From Acidobacteriota bacterium (GTDB lineage: Bacteria > Acidobacteriota > Terriglobia > Acidiferrales > UBA7541): DNA of 64,000 nt. The stretch is taken from assembly GCA_013289835.1 (NCBI GenBank), contig JABCZG010000011.1, positions 62,001 to 126,000 on the forward strand, given 5' to 3'. The first letter of the stretch is position 1. Each line of letters opens with the position of its first letter. The notes below the pieces were generated by a model, which saw only the letters and a program-made list of their open reading frames with translations, was not told where the DNA came from and ran no database searches. The position numbers were made by a program, and so were the translations under genes. Positions 9,567 to 18,934 of this stretch are shown here, in pieces.

Positions 9567-10364
9567 GTGGAACTAGCGACGCAAATTGGCGGAGCGGTGA
9601 CGGACGGGCTTGCGTATCTGGGCGCTCTGGCCACGCTCGGTGGACGCGCCGCGTATTTTACGTTTATCGCGCCGTTGCAGGGCAAGCCGCTGCGATTGCA
9701 GCGTGCCGTTTCGCAGGCGATGCAGGTGGGCGTCGGTGCGCTGCCCATCCTTTCCCTTATTACGTTTTTCATCGGATTGATCCTGGCGCTGCAGGCTGCT
9801 TACGAACTGCGAAAGTTCGGGGCTTTGAATTACGTCGCCAGCGCGGTGGCGATTTCGATGACGCGGGAACTGGGGCCGTTGATCACCGCGATCGTGGTGA
9901 TTGGGCGATCCGGTTCGGCGTTTGCGGCGGAGATCGGCACGATGAAGGTCACGGAAGAAATTGATGCGCTGGAAACGATGGCCATCAATCCGATTCATTT
10001 TCTGGTGACGCCGAAATTTTTGGCGATGATTGTGATGCTTCCGTGCCTGACCATCTGGGCGAATTTCATGGGAGTTCTTGGCGGATCGCTGTTTGGCGTG
10101 GCGCAGGCGAATTTTGTGTTTACGGGATACATTCGCGCTTCGCTGGACGCGCTGTTTTTGCGCGACATCGTGACCGGGCTGATCAAGAGCTTCATGTTTG
10201 GCATTACCATCACCGCGGTGGGATGCCACGAGGGACTTTCGACGGGGGCCGGCGCGGAGCAGGTGGGCCGTTCGACGACGCGGGCCGTGGTGGTTTCGAT
10301 CTTCCTGGTGATTCTCGTGGACCTGGTTTTCACGACGCTGTTTTTCTTTGTGAGCGGGGCATAG
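9567..10364 (+). CDS. mlaE: MlaE-type lipid ABC transporter permease
   Basis: Inner-membrane permease of 265 residues of the MlaE family, which moves phospholipids between inner membrane and Mce rings. It begins at GTG 9567 with GAGAGGA upstream. The family core is clear: TRELGPLITAIVVIGRSGSA, then AAEIGTMKVTEEIDALE (about residues 120-140), with five to six hydrophobic helices and an amphipathic N-terminal helix. The length is normal. The MlaF gene follows 10 bp later. The direction of transport and the substrate cannot be read from sequence. Confidence 0.93.
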   Translation: MELATQIGGAVTDGLAYLGALATLGGRAAYFTFIAPLQGKPLRLQRAVSQAMQVGVGALPILSLITFFIGLILALQAAYELRKFGALNYVASAVAISMTRELGPLITAIVVIGRSGSAFAAEIGTMKVTEEIDALETMAINPIHFLVTPKFLAMIVMLPCLTIWANFMGVLGGSLFGVAQANFVFTGYIRASLDALFLRDIVTGLIKSFMFGITITAVGCHEGLSTGAGAEQVGRSTTRAVVVSIFLVILVDLVFTTLFFFVSGA

Positions 10365-10374
10365 GGTTCGAGCG

Positions 10375-11235
10375 ATGGCGATGGAAGAGACCAGCAACCC
10401 AGTGGTGCAAGGCGAAGCGATGATCTCGCTGCGGGATCTTCGCGTGAGCTATGGCGAGCGGGAAATTCTCCACGGCATCAGTCTTGACGTGATGCGCGGG
10501 GAGACGATGGTCATTCTCGGCGGCTCCGGATCCGGGAAGAGCACGCTGCTGCGCACGCTGGTAGGGCTGGAAAAGCCGAGCTCGGGCGAGATTTGGCTTA
10601 AGGGACAAAATATAGCGGCGATTTCCGACGCGGAGATGGATGAGATTCGAAAGAAAATTGGAATGTCGTTTCAAGGGGGCGCACTGTTTGGCTCGATGAC
10701 CGTCGGAGAAAACGTCGCGCTGCCGCTGCGCGAGCATACCAAGCTGGAGGATTCGACCATTGAAATTATCGTGCGGCTGAAGCTGGACCAGGTGGGCCTG
10801 GCAGGGTTTGAGAACTACATGCCGTCACAGCTCAGCGGAGGAATGAAAAAACGCGCGGCCGTGGCGCGCGCTCTCGCGATGGATCCGGAGATTCTTTTTT
10901 TCGATGAGCCCTCCGCGGGGCTGGATCCCATCATCGCTGCCGGCGTAGATGAATTGATCCTCGATCTGAAAAAGGCTTTTCACATGACCGTGGTCGTGGT
11001 TACGCACGAACTGGCCAGCGCCTTCTTGATCGCGGACCGCATGGTGTTGATCGACAAAGGATACATAGTGGCCTTGGGCACGCCGGAGGAGATGCGCAAG
11101 AGCACGCATCCGCGCGTGCGGCAGTTCTTCGACCGCATCGCCGAGCCGGCCGTTTCGGAAGAACTGGACTATCTGCAGATGCTGACGGAAGATAACCGCC
11201 CGAAACGCGTGGCGGCAGGGAAGAGAGGTGCGTAA
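10375..11235 (+). CDS. mlaF: MlaF-type lipid ABC transporter ATPase
   Basis: ATPase of 286 residues that powers the MlaE permease. Walker A is GGSGSGKST (about residues 44-52), the Q-loop is MSFQGGALFG, the signature is LSGGMKKRAAVARAL, and Walker B is ILFFDEPSAGLDP, followed by the H-loop (VVTHELASA). The FQGGALFGSMTV stretch is typical of the MlaF/TTG2A group. The C-terminus extends about 25 residues beyond the core domain (ending in KRVAAGKRGA), a region that in E. coli MlaF contacts partner subunits. The stop TAA shares bases with the ATG of mlaD. Confidence 0.93.
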   Translation: MAMEETSNPVVQGEAMISLRDLRVSYGEREILHGISLDVMRGETMVILGGSGSGKSTLLRTLVGLEKPSSGEIWLKGQNIAAISDAEMDEIRKKIGMSFQGGALFGSMTVGENVALPLREHTKLEDSTIEIIVRLKLDQVGLAGFENYMPSQLSGGMKKRAAVARALAMDPEILFFDEPSAGLDPIIAAGVDELILDLKKAFHMTVVVVTHELASAFLIADRMVLIDKGYIVALGTPEEMRKSTHPRVRQFFDRIAEPAVSEELDYLQMLTEDNRPKRVAAGKRGA

Positions 11236-12197
11236 TGGACGCAAAACGAGAGCAAGCCATGGTGGGCCTTTTCGTGCTGATTGCCGGCGCGGTGCTAATC
11301 GCCACGGTCTTCGCACTTAGCGGCGCGTTTGGCGGCTCGGCTGCAATCTATCGCTCGTACTTTCCGTTTGCTGGCGGGCTAGAACCGGGCGCGGCGGTGC
11401 GCTATTCCGGCGGGCCGAAAGTCGGGCGCGTGGAAAAACTGCAGCTGGATCCCAAGGATCCTTCGCGAATTGAGATTACTTTTAGCGTGCGATCGGGCTT
11501 GCCTGTGAAGACGGACAGCCACGTGAGGATCATGAGCTTGAGCCCGCTCGGGGACAATCATTTGGAGATCGTTCCGGGAACGGAGCGAGCCGCACTGGCC
11601 CCGGCGGGGACGGTGTTAGTGGCGGATCCGTACGTGGACTTCAACGCGCTGACGGCAAGAATCAACGATCTTGCGCCCCAGGCACAGGAACTGCTGAAAA
11701 CGCTGAATGACCGCGCGGGGGAGTTGAAAGTAACCGTCGCTCGCGTGAACGATCTGCTCAGCGACCAGAACCGCGCCAATCTCTCCGGCGTACTGGCGGA
11801 TACGCGCGGCATGATCGCGGAAAACAGGCCTACCCTGAAATCCACGATTCAAAACGTGAACTCCGCCACACTGAAGCTGGAGCCGCTACTGGCGGATTTG
11901 AGGAAGACCACGGCGCAGGCCAATGAGACGTTGAATCATGTGGACACCCTGATCGGTGACAATCGCGACGACGTCCGCCAATCCGTCATTCAGTTGCGCC
12001 AGTCACTCACAACCCTAACCGACTTGACTGGAAAGCTGGACCAGACACTGGACGTCAATGCAGACAACATTGATGAATTGCTCGAGAACCTTCGCCACGT
12101 GAGCCAGAACCTGAAGGAGTTTACGAACACAATCAAGACGAGGCCGTACACGCTTATCCGGTCAAACAACCCACGCGAGCATAAAACGGGAGAATGA
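11235..12197 (+). CDS. mlaD: MlaD/Mce-family lipid-binding protein
   Basis: 320-residue protein with one N-terminal membrane helix (about 11-29) and an Mce domain (about 38-115: GLEPGAAVRYSGGPKVGRVE, SLSPLGDNHLEI). A long helical C-terminal part (about 125-305) follows, with repeated NDL, RQSLTTL and NLKEF heptads. It would form the periplasmic ring that collects lipid for the permease. It is longer than E. coli MlaD (183 residues); the helical tail resembles longer Mce proteins that extend towards the outer membrane. The gene ends by overlapping the lipoprotein gene (ATGA). Confidence 0.9.
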   Translation: MDAKREQAMVGLFVLIAGAVLIATVFALSGAFGGSAAIYRSYFPFAGGLEPGAAVRYSGGPKVGRVEKLQLDPKDPSRIEITFSVRSGLPVKTDSHVRIMSLSPLGDNHLEIVPGTERAALAPAGTVLVADPYVDFNALTARINDLAPQAQELLKTLNDRAGELKVTVARVNDLLSDQNRANLSGVLADTRGMIAENRPTLKSTIQNVNSATLKLEPLLADLRKTTAQANETLNHVDTLIGDNRDDVRQSVIQLRQSLTTLTDLTGKLDQTLDVNADNIDELLENLRHVSQNLKEFTNTIKTRPYTLIRSNNPREHKTGE

Positions 12198-12895
12198 CGA
12201 TGAGTCGAACGCGAGGAGATGGGGAATTGCGAGCCACGCAAGAAGCCGCGACAAAGCGGCAGGAAGCAGTTCCTCGGTCGATCCGAAACACTCGAATGCC
12301 GGCCGTCCTGGTGCTGATGAGCTTGCTGAGCGGCTGCGGTGCGACCCGGCCGAGCAAGTATTATCAGCTCACGGTTCCGGCGGACGCTGCCACGGCCGCG
12401 GTGGAGAAATCAGGCGCAGTTCCCGTGACGCTGCTCTTAGGCTCGCTATTCACTACGCATCTTTATCGGGAAGACCGCATTATCTACGGCAATGGCGCAG
12501 AGGAGATGGGCACCTACGAATATCAACGCTGGGCGGAACCGCCCGCGGAAATGATCGAAGAGGTGCTGCTGCGGGAATTGCGAGCATCAGGACGTTACCG
12601 GGCGGTCTCGATCCGGCGCAGCAACGTGAGAGGAGATTTTTCAATCCGCGGACGACTTTATGATTTCAAGGAAATTGACGGCCGACCAATCATGGCGCGA
12701 GTCACCTTGGAACTGGAAATGCGCGACTTAAAGAGCGGAGCGACCGTCTGGACGCACTATTATTCGCACGATGAGCCAGTGAGCAACAAAGACGTTCCCG
12801 CGGTGGTGGCCGCGCTGGATAAAAACGTTCAAAACGGAATCAAAGAGGTCGTCGCCAGCCTCGACGAATACTTTGCCGCGCACCCAGTTAAATGA
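12194..12895 (+). CDS. ABC-type transport auxiliary lipoprotein (PqiC-like)
   Basis: 233-residue lipoprotein with the lipobox LLSG-Cys48, then the ABC_trans_aux/PqiC-type domain (KYYQLTVPAD, a LGSLFTTHLYREDRIIYG strand, MIEEVLLRELRASGRY, FSIRGRLYDFKE). Such lipoproteins sit at the outer membrane and partner with Mce transporters. The start at 12194 gives an unusually long basic n-region before the signal core; ATG 12296 is an alternative but leaves no positive charge. It is the last gene of the operon; a phosphatase gene converges 20 bp downstream. Confidence 0.85.
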   Translation: MTMSRTRGDGELRATQEAATKRQEAVPRSIRNTRMPAVLVLMSLLSGCGATRPSKYYQLTVPADAATAAVEKSGAVPVTLLLGSLFTTHLYREDRIIYGNGAEEMGTYEYQRWAEPPAEMIEEVLLRELRASGRYRAVSIRRSNVRGDFSIRGRLYDFKEIDGRPIMARVTLELEMRDLKSGATVWTHYYSHDEPVSNKDVPAVVAALDKNVQNGIKEVVASLDEYFAAHPVK

Positions 12896-12915
12896 GGCGC
12901 GGAGATTTCTCAAGC

Positions 12916-13731
12916 CTAAGCGACACGTCGTAAAGTGAGCAGCGTGATATCGTCGTCCAGCTCGCCTTGCGCGCCACGATAGCCATGCACGCCCTGAAGC
13001 AGAGCTTCCGAGAAATCATGGAGTAAATGCGGAGGGGTTAGGCCGCGCAGGGTTTTTTCGGCCAGCTCCATAAACCCTTTCGAAGTGAGCTCGTCACCAG
13101 ATGGCGAGCGGACCTCGGTGGCGCCATCGGAAAAGGCGAGAATCATGTCGCCGTGATTCAGGCGCACGCTCTGCTGGTTGTATGTTTCGCCGGTGATGAA
13201 ACCGAGCGGGAAACCCTCCAGGCCCTCGCCTAATTCCAGAAATCTTTTTTCACGATCGCGCCACAGAAGCATCCTGGGATGCGCGGCGTAGGCGAAATTG
13301 AATTCGCCGGTCGTGCCATCGAAGGTGCCGGTGACGACGGTGGTCAGCCGGAGGGGGCCGCTCGAATTTTCGTTGGAAAGGGTGAAGGCATCGTTCAGGG
13401 CGGCCAGCAAATTTGCCGTGTCGCGAATGTCCTGGAATTTGTGCAGCAGATGATGGACGTGACGCGCGACGGCACTCGCGGAGTAGCCGTGACCGACGCA
13501 ATCGGCGAGAATCACGCGGGCAATATTGTCGCTGCAGGAAAAAACGGCGGAGAGGTCGCCGCCCTTATCGCCCCCGGAGGGCAGGGCAATCACGTCGCTT
13601 TCCAGGCCGGCCAGATCCAAGGAGCGGTGCGCTTTCTCATTGCCGGCCCACAGTTCCATGCAGCCAAAAGGGCGCATCACTGTTTTGGTGCAGTCCAGCT
13701 GTGCGGACTCGAGTTTCTTGAATTTCATCAC
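12916..13731 (-). CDS. SpoIIE/RsbU-type PP2C serine phosphatase
   Basis: 271-residue PPM-family phosphatase without a recognisable sensor domain; the catalytic domain starts at about residue 35. Metal-binding aspartates lie in GGDKGGDLS, ADCVGHGYSA, FSDGATEV and the terminal DDDITLL. Such enzymes dephosphorylate STAS antagonists. Placed convergent to and 20 bp from the operon holding an RsbW-like kinase and a phosphorylatable STAS protein, it is the natural third member of that switch, although it has its own promoter. Expected to be cytosolic. The start is ATG 13731. Confidence 0.87.
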   Translation of the reverse strand: MMKFKKLESAQLDCTKTVMRPFGCMELWAGNEKAHRSLDLAGLESDVIALPSGGDKGGDLSAVFSCSDNIARVILADCVGHGYSASAVARHVHHLLHKFQDIRDTANLLAALNDAFTLSNENSSGPLRLTTVVTGTFDGTTGEFNFAYAAHPRMLLWRDREKRFLELGEGLEGFPLGFITGETYNQQSVRLNHGDMILAFSDGATEVRSPSGDELTSKGFMELAEKTLRGLTPPHLLHDFSEALLQGVHGYRGAQGELDDDITLLTLRRVA

Positions 13732-13890
13732 TACTTTTGATGCGGAAGAGCCGTTCTTCGGTTCATTCTAACCTAGACACAAGCTGCAAGTCATAAGCCC
13801 AACGGCGTCTGGCGGGACGGCGGCAGGAATCCAAATTTTTGCGGGCCGGGTGAGTCTCGCTTTTCTACCTATCTGCCGTATGATGCTCGC

Positions 13891-14652
13891 ATGCGGCTGC
13901 TGCTGGTGGAAGATGATGCGCGGATCGCGCGATTCGTGGCCAAAGGGCTGCGCGAGCAGACCTACGCCGTAGACGTTTCCGCGACTGGCGACGACGCTCT
14001 GTATCAAGCGGCGATCAATACCTACGATTTGGTCATCCTGGACGTGATGATTCCTGGCCGCGACGGTTTTTCCGTTTGCCGCGAGCTTCGCAAGGCCGGG
14101 CAGCGCGTGCCGATTCTCATGCTGACGGCGCGCGATGCGGTGGAGGACCGCATCAGCGGGCTGGATAGCGGCGCGGACGATTATCTGACAAAGCCGTTCG
14201 AATTCCGCGAGCTGCTGGCGCGGCTTCGCGCGCTGCTGCGCCGTTCCGGTGAGCTGCGGCCCGCGAAGATCACCGTTGCCGATCTTGTCCTGGATACGGG
14301 GGCGCAAAGCGTTTCGCGCAATGGACAAACAGTGCCGCTCACGGCAAAGGAGTATGCGCTGCTAGAGTTTCTGGCGCGCAACGCGGGACGCGTTGTGGGG
14401 CGCGCGGAAATCGCGGAGCACGTGTGGGATGAAACGTTTGATCCGTTTTCGAACCTGATCGAGGTGTACATCAACCGGGTGCGGCGAAAAATTGATGCGG
14501 ATTCGCCGAAGCCGCTGCTGCATACGCGGCGCGGCGCCGGGTATCTACTCGGTTCTGCCGTTGATTTATCGCCATCCGACGGCGCCGAAGACGCCGCTTC
14601 CGCGCGCCTGCGTTCGAAAGCGAATCCCCCGAGCCGGAAGAACCATGCTTGA
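13891..14652 (+). CDS. OmpR/PhoB-family response regulator
   Basis: 253-residue two-component regulator. The receiver domain (about 1-115) has the acidic pair in LVEDDAR, the phospho-acceptor Asp in VILDVMIPGRDG, the Thr in MLTARD and the Lys in LTKPFEF. A winged-helix DNA-binding domain (about 125-222) ends in the usual HTRRGAGYLL. A Ser/Arg/Pro-rich tail of about 25 residues follows. It overlaps the kinase gene by 8 bp, so the pair is co-expressed. The efflux genes follow immediately, making them the likely target. Confidence 0.92.
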   Translation: MRLLLVEDDARIARFVAKGLREQTYAVDVSATGDDALYQAAINTYDLVILDVMIPGRDGFSVCRELRKAGQRVPILMLTARDAVEDRISGLDSGADDYLTKPFEFRELLARLRALLRRSGELRPAKITVADLVLDTGAQSVSRNGQTVPLTAKEYALLEFLARNAGRVVGRAEIAEHVWDETFDPFSNLIEVYINRVRRKIDADSPKPLLHTRRGAGYLLGSAVDLSPSDGAEDAASARLRSKANPPSRKNHA

Positions 14653-16117
14653 TTCCGTCCGCTCCCGGCTCACCCTCTGGTACACGGCGGTTCTTGCGCT
14701 CGTTCTGGTAATTTTGTCTCTGATCACCTACTTCATTTTCTGGCGCAGCACGGTGCGGCGGACGGATGCGAATCTGGCGGAACTTTCTGAGGCGTTTCTC
14801 GTCACACTGCGCGCCGAGATGGAGGATCAGACTGGTCCCGACGTATTCAAGATCGCCGCGCAGGTAGCCATCAACGAGCACCTTTTCCGCGATCATTTTT
14901 ATGCCATCACGGATGACACGGGGAAAATAATTGTCAGCTCGCAGGATATTCCGGCGGCGAATCCGGAGCCCGATTCTTCAGCGGCTGGACTCTTGTCGTC
15001 ACACTCGTTTCAAGAATTTCTTGAGGCCGCTTCGCGTTCCGACAGAATTTTTGGTGAGATCAAAGGAAATAAAGGCGGATATCGTGGTTTCGCGCGGCAT
15101 TTTTCAGTTCGCGGCCGGAACTATACGCTGTTCATCGTGCAATCGTTGCACGCGCAAAAGGAAATGTTAGAAGGAGTCACGTCGACTTTCGAGTGGGTTA
15201 TCCCTATCGCCATTTTGCTCGCGAGTGTTGGCGGCTATTTTCTCGCGCGCAAGAGTCTTGCTCCCGTCGTGGCCATGAGCAGCCATGCGGGGCGCATTGG
15301 CGCCGCAAATCTACACGAACGGCTGGCGGTACAGAATGAAAAGGACGAGCTCGGGCAGCTGGCGCGCTCGTTCAACAGCCTTCTGGACCGGCTGAGCCAA
15401 TCGTTCGAACGGCAGCAGCGCTTCATGGCGGATGCCTCGCATGAATTGCGCACGCCGGTTGCGATCCTGCGCGGCGAATCGGAAGTCGCGTTGTCGCAGC
15501 AGGCGCGCTCCGCTGAAGAGTACCGCGAATCGCTCGGGGTGCTTCACCAGGAGGCCGCGCGGCTTACGCGCATTGTTGAAGATCTTTTTACGCTCACGCG
15601 AGCGGACGCCGGGCAGTATCCGCTCCAACCGCACGATTTTTATCTCGACGAGCTCGTGGCCGAGTGCGTGCATTCGGCCCGGACTCTGGCACAGGCAAAA
15701 CGAATTTCCCTTTGTTTCGAGGGAACAGCGGAATCTCCCATCCATGCCGACGAATCCCTTCTCCGTCGTATGATTATGAATTTGCTGGATAACGCCATCA
15801 AGTACACGCCCGCGGGCGGACGTGTCACCGTGGCTTGCCGGCGCGTCGGCGCTGAATATGTGCTGAGCATCGCGGATACCGGCGTAGGTATTCCCGCGGA
15901 TTTGCAGCCGCGCATTTTTGAGCGCTTTTTTCGCGCGGACATGGCGCGTTCCCGGGCAGAAAACGACGGCGGCGGCGCCGGGCTGGGTCTTTCCATTTCA
16001 CGGTGGATCGCAGAGGCCCATCATGGGCGCTTGGAGTTGACGCGCTCGGATTCGAACGGAAGCACCTTCACGGCTTATCTTTCCGCGGCACCCGCCCTGT
16101 CCGTATCTCGCAGTTAA
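14645..16117 (+). CDS. Sensor histidine kinase
   Basis: 490-residue membrane kinase from ATG 14645. The frame is open further up, but that part lies inside the regulator gene. TM1 is at about 9-32 and TM2 at about 175-195, with a sensor domain of about 140 residues between them. HAMP, HisKA with phospho-His in DASHELRTPV, and HATPase with MNLLDNAIKYTP, IADTGVGIP and GAGLGLSI follow. This is the CusS/heavy-metal-sensor layout common next to RND efflux genes. It probably phosphorylates the regulator encoded upstream. The signal is unknown. Confidence 0.92.
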   Translation: MLDSVRSRLTLWYTAVLALVLVILSLITYFIFWRSTVRRTDANLAELSEAFLVTLRAEMEDQTGPDVFKIAAQVAINEHLFRDHFYAITDDTGKIIVSSQDIPAANPEPDSSAAGLLSSHSFQEFLEAASRSDRIFGEIKGNKGGYRGFARHFSVRGRNYTLFIVQSLHAQKEMLEGVTSTFEWVIPIAILLASVGGYFLARKSLAPVVAMSSHAGRIGAANLHERLAVQNEKDELGQLARSFNSLLDRLSQSFERQQRFMADASHELRTPVAILRGESEVALSQQARSAEEYRESLGVLHQEAARLTRIVEDLFTLTRADAGQYPLQPHDFYLDELVAECVHSARTLAQAKRISLCFEGTAESPIHADESLLRRMIMNLLDNAIKYTPAGGRVTVACRRVGAEYVLSIADTGVGIPADLQPRIFERFFRADMARSRAENDGGGAGLGLSISRWIAEAHHGRLELTRSDSNGSTFTAYLSAAPALSVSRS

Positions 16118-16196
16118 TCCTACGTTTATCTTCGCTTCACTACGTTAGATTGTTCCTTGCCGTGTGCAAATTTGCCCGGCCCAGGAGTCAAGATTT

Positions 16197-17582
16197 ATGA
16201 AATTGCATGGCACTCTCGTTCGGTCATGGACCTTGGTCGCTGCTGTTCTATTGTGCGGCGCGAGCATCGCCGCAGCACAGGACGCAGCGACTCCCGGAGG
16301 CACCGCAGCCACCAAAGTGGTGTCGCAGGCAGCTCCCTCGCCCTCTCCGGTGCTCCGCTTGACACTGGATGACGCCCTGGCGCGTGCCAGGAAAAACAGC
16401 GCGCCATTTCAAGCGGCGCAGACCGACGCTGCGATTGCGCGCCAGGATCGCTATCAGGCGGCCGCCGCGCTGCTTCCCAGCGTTACATACAACAATCAGG
16501 CGCTCTATACGCAGAGCAACGGTCCGGGTAACCCCGTGAAGTTCATCGCCAATAACGCTGTTCACGAATACATAAGCCAGGCCAATGTGCATGAGGCCAT
16601 CGATCTCGTGAGCATATCGGCTTTCCGCAAGGCCTCGGCCGCCACGGCGCTGGCCAAAGCGCGCGCCGAGATTGCTTCGCGCGGGCTCGTCGTAACCGTG
16701 GTGCAGAACTATTACTCTGTTGCAGCCGCACAGCAAAAGCTGGAAAGCGCGAAGAAAAACGCGGAAGAGGGCGAGCGTTTTCTGAAATTGACGCAGGACC
16801 TTGAAAAGGGCGGGGAGGTGGCGCACGCCGACGTCATCAAGGCGGAACTACAGATGCAGGAGCGCCATCGGCAATTGCTGGAGGCGCAACTCGGACTTCG
16901 CAACGCGCGGCTTGATTTTGCGGTGCTGATTTTTCCGGATTTTAACGACAATTTCGAGCTGGCTGAAGATCTGCACGCGAGCGTGCCTTTGCCAACGCTC
17001 GCGGAAGTCCAGCAGCTTGCTGCGCGGGACAACCCCGATCTTCGCGCGGCGCTCGCTACGGTACAACAGGCTGGCCACGAGGTTACAGGCGCGCGCGGAG
17101 GGTATCTGCCTTCGCTTAGCTTCGATTATTTCTACGGCATTGATGCCACGCGCTTTGCGGTCAACAACGAACAGGGCGTTTCAAACCTCGGAACCTCGAC
17201 GCTCGCAACGATAAATATTCCTATTTGGAACTGGGGAACGACGCAGAGCCGCATCAAGCAGGCTGAATTGCGACACGCGCAGGCGCAACGCGAGCTTTCT
17301 CTGGTGCAGCGCAAGCTGCTTGCCGAGATCCAGTCTTTGTATGCAGAAGCGGAGACGGCGCTGAATGAACTCAGCGGCCTCAGCCGCTCGGCCGAACTTT
17401 CGGAAGAAAGCCTGCGCCTTACGACGCTCCGGTATAAGGGCGGCGAAGCCACGGTGCTTGAAGTGGTGGACGCGCAAACCACGTTTGCGCAAGCCAATGC
17501 GGCGTATCAGGACGGGGCCGTGCGGTATCGCGTGGCTCTGGCAAACTTGCAAACTCTAACGGGAGTGCTGACAACTCCATGA
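16197..17582 (+). CDS. TolC-family outer-membrane efflux protein
   Basis: 461-residue outer-membrane channel of the RND tripartite pump. The start at ATG 16197 has CAGGAG upstream. A signal peptide is visible (MKLHGTLVRSW, hydrophobic AAVLLCGASIAAA, cut near AQD). Two OEP repeats begin at LTLDDALARARKN and ARDNPDLRAAL. The coiled-coil stretches rich in Ala, Glu and Gln are those of the TolC alpha-barrel. The stop overlaps the ATG of the adaptor gene. Lipid anchoring is not indicated. Confidence 0.9.
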   Translation: MKLHGTLVRSWTLVAAVLLCGASIAAAQDAATPGGTAATKVVSQAAPSPSPVLRLTLDDALARARKNSAPFQAAQTDAAIARQDRYQAAAALLPSVTYNNQALYTQSNGPGNPVKFIANNAVHEYISQANVHEAIDLVSISAFRKASAATALAKARAEIASRGLVVTVVQNYYSVAAAQQKLESAKKNAEEGERFLKLTQDLEKGGEVAHADVIKAELQMQERHRQLLEAQLGLRNARLDFAVLIFPDFNDNFELAEDLHASVPLPTLAEVQQLAARDNPDLRAALATVQQAGHEVTGARGGYLPSLSFDYFYGIDATRFAVNNEQGVSNLGTSTLATINIPIWNWGTTQSRIKQAELRHAQAQRELSLVQRKLLAEIQSLYAEAETALNELSGLSRSAELSEESLRLTTLRYKGGEATVLEVVDAQTTFAQANAAYQDGAVRYRVALANLQTLTGVLTTP

Positions 17583-18928
17583 AGCCGACGATGAAAGAAA
17601 GTTTCACACCTCCCCTTCGCGCGATGGTTCTTTTCTGCGCGGTAGCCGCGATGCTCTGCGTCGCGAACGGCTGCAGCAATGCCGAAAAGGAAAAAGAACC
17701 GGTGGTTTCCGTGCAGATCACACCGGTGCAGCGCGGCCCCATCTCGCAGGTCATTTCGGCGGAGGCGGTGGTGTTTCCGCTCGAACAAGCCACGATTGCG
17801 CCGAAAATTACCTCTACCGTGAAGCAGTTCCTCGTCCAGCGGGGCGCGCGAGTCAAAAAAGGACAATTGCTCGTTGTTCTGGAAAATGCGGACTTGGCTG
17901 CGGCGGCGGAGGCGAGCCGCGGAGATTTTGAACAGGCGGACGCCGCGTATGCCACTACCGTTGGCGCCAGCCTGCCACAGCAAATTCAGAAAGCGGAGCT
18001 GGATGCGGCCACCGCGAAATCAACATTTGACGCGCAACAGAAGGTTTATGAGAGCCGCAAGGAACTATTCCAGGAGGGCGCCATTCCAAGGCGCGATCTG
18101 GATACCGCTGAAGTTACGTTGGCGCAAGCGCGCAGCCAGAACGAACAGGCGCAAAAATTACTGGCGGATTTACAGCGTCTTGGCAAAGAACAAGCACTGA
18201 AATCCGCGCAGGGCTCGCGCCTGTCCGCGGAAGGCAAGATGCGTAGCGCTGAGGCGCTGCTCAGCTATTCGAAAATCACCAGCCCGATTGATGGCGTCGT
18301 GACGGAACGCCCGCTTTTCGAAGGCGACCTGGCCGCCGCTAATCAACCCATCCTCACCGTGATGAACATATCGCGGCTCATCGCGAAAGCGCACATCGCG
18401 CAATCCGAAGCAGCGGCGCTGAAAGCTGGGAATCCGGCGCAGCTAAAAGTTCCGGGGCTCGATGAGCCCATCAAGGGAAAAGTCAGTTTGGTGAGTCCCG
18501 CGCTCGACCCGGGAAGCACGACCATAGAAGTGTGGGTGGAGGCGTCCAAGCCTGATCCGGCGCTGAGGCCGGGCATGACCGTGGAAGTTGAAATGACGCC
18601 GAAGACCGTCAAAGACGCGCTGGTTGTTCCGACTCCCGCGGTCTACAAAAATGCGGAAGGCGCAGATTTTGTTTTGCTGGCGGGCTCCGACGGCCATGCC
18701 CACGTCAAGACCGTGCAGGTTGGCGTGCGGAACGCGGAGCTCACGCAGGTCTTGAGCGGATTGACCTTCGGCGAACAAGTGATTACTACGGGCGGTTACG
18801 CGCTGCCGGACAATACGCAAGTCAAAGTCGAAGCGCCGGCTCCCGTCGAAAAGGATGCCGGAGACAGTGCCGGAAAATCCGAAAAGTCCGGCGATCCAGC
18901 AAAGCCCTCGGTCAAGGAGAAGGAATAG
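17579..18928 (+). CDS. RND efflux periplasmic adaptor (HlyD/MFP family), lipoprotein
   Basis: 449-residue membrane-fusion protein linking the RND pump to the TolC channel. An N-terminal signal ends in a lipobox-like CVANG-Cys. The biotinyl-lipoyl halves are at QRGARVKKGQLL and YSKITSPIDGVV, with a long helical hairpin between them (about 100-210). Beta-barrel and membrane-proximal domains follow. The C-terminal 30 residues are Lys/Glu/Ser-rich (SGKSEKSGDPAK) and probably disordered. It lies between the tolC-like and RND genes (6 bp gap to the latter). Confidence 0.9.
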   Translation: MKPTMKESFTPPLRAMVLFCAVAAMLCVANGCSNAEKEKEPVVSVQITPVQRGPISQVISAEAVVFPLEQATIAPKITSTVKQFLVQRGARVKKGQLLVVLENADLAAAAEASRGDFEQADAAYATTVGASLPQQIQKAELDAATAKSTFDAQQKVYESRKELFQEGAIPRRDLDTAEVTLAQARSQNEQAQKLLADLQRLGKEQALKSAQGSRLSAEGKMRSAEALLSYSKITSPIDGVVTERPLFEGDLAAANQPILTVMNISRLIAKAHIAQSEAAALKAGNPAQLKVPGLDEPIKGKVSLVSPALDPGSTTIEVWVEASKPDPALRPGMTVEVEMTPKTVKDALVVPTPAVYKNAEGADFVLLAGSDGHAHVKTVQVGVRNAELTQVLSGLTFGEQVITTGGYALPDNTQVKVEAPAPVEKDAGDSAGKSEKSGDPAKPSVKEKE

Positions 18929-18934
18929 ACGCGC

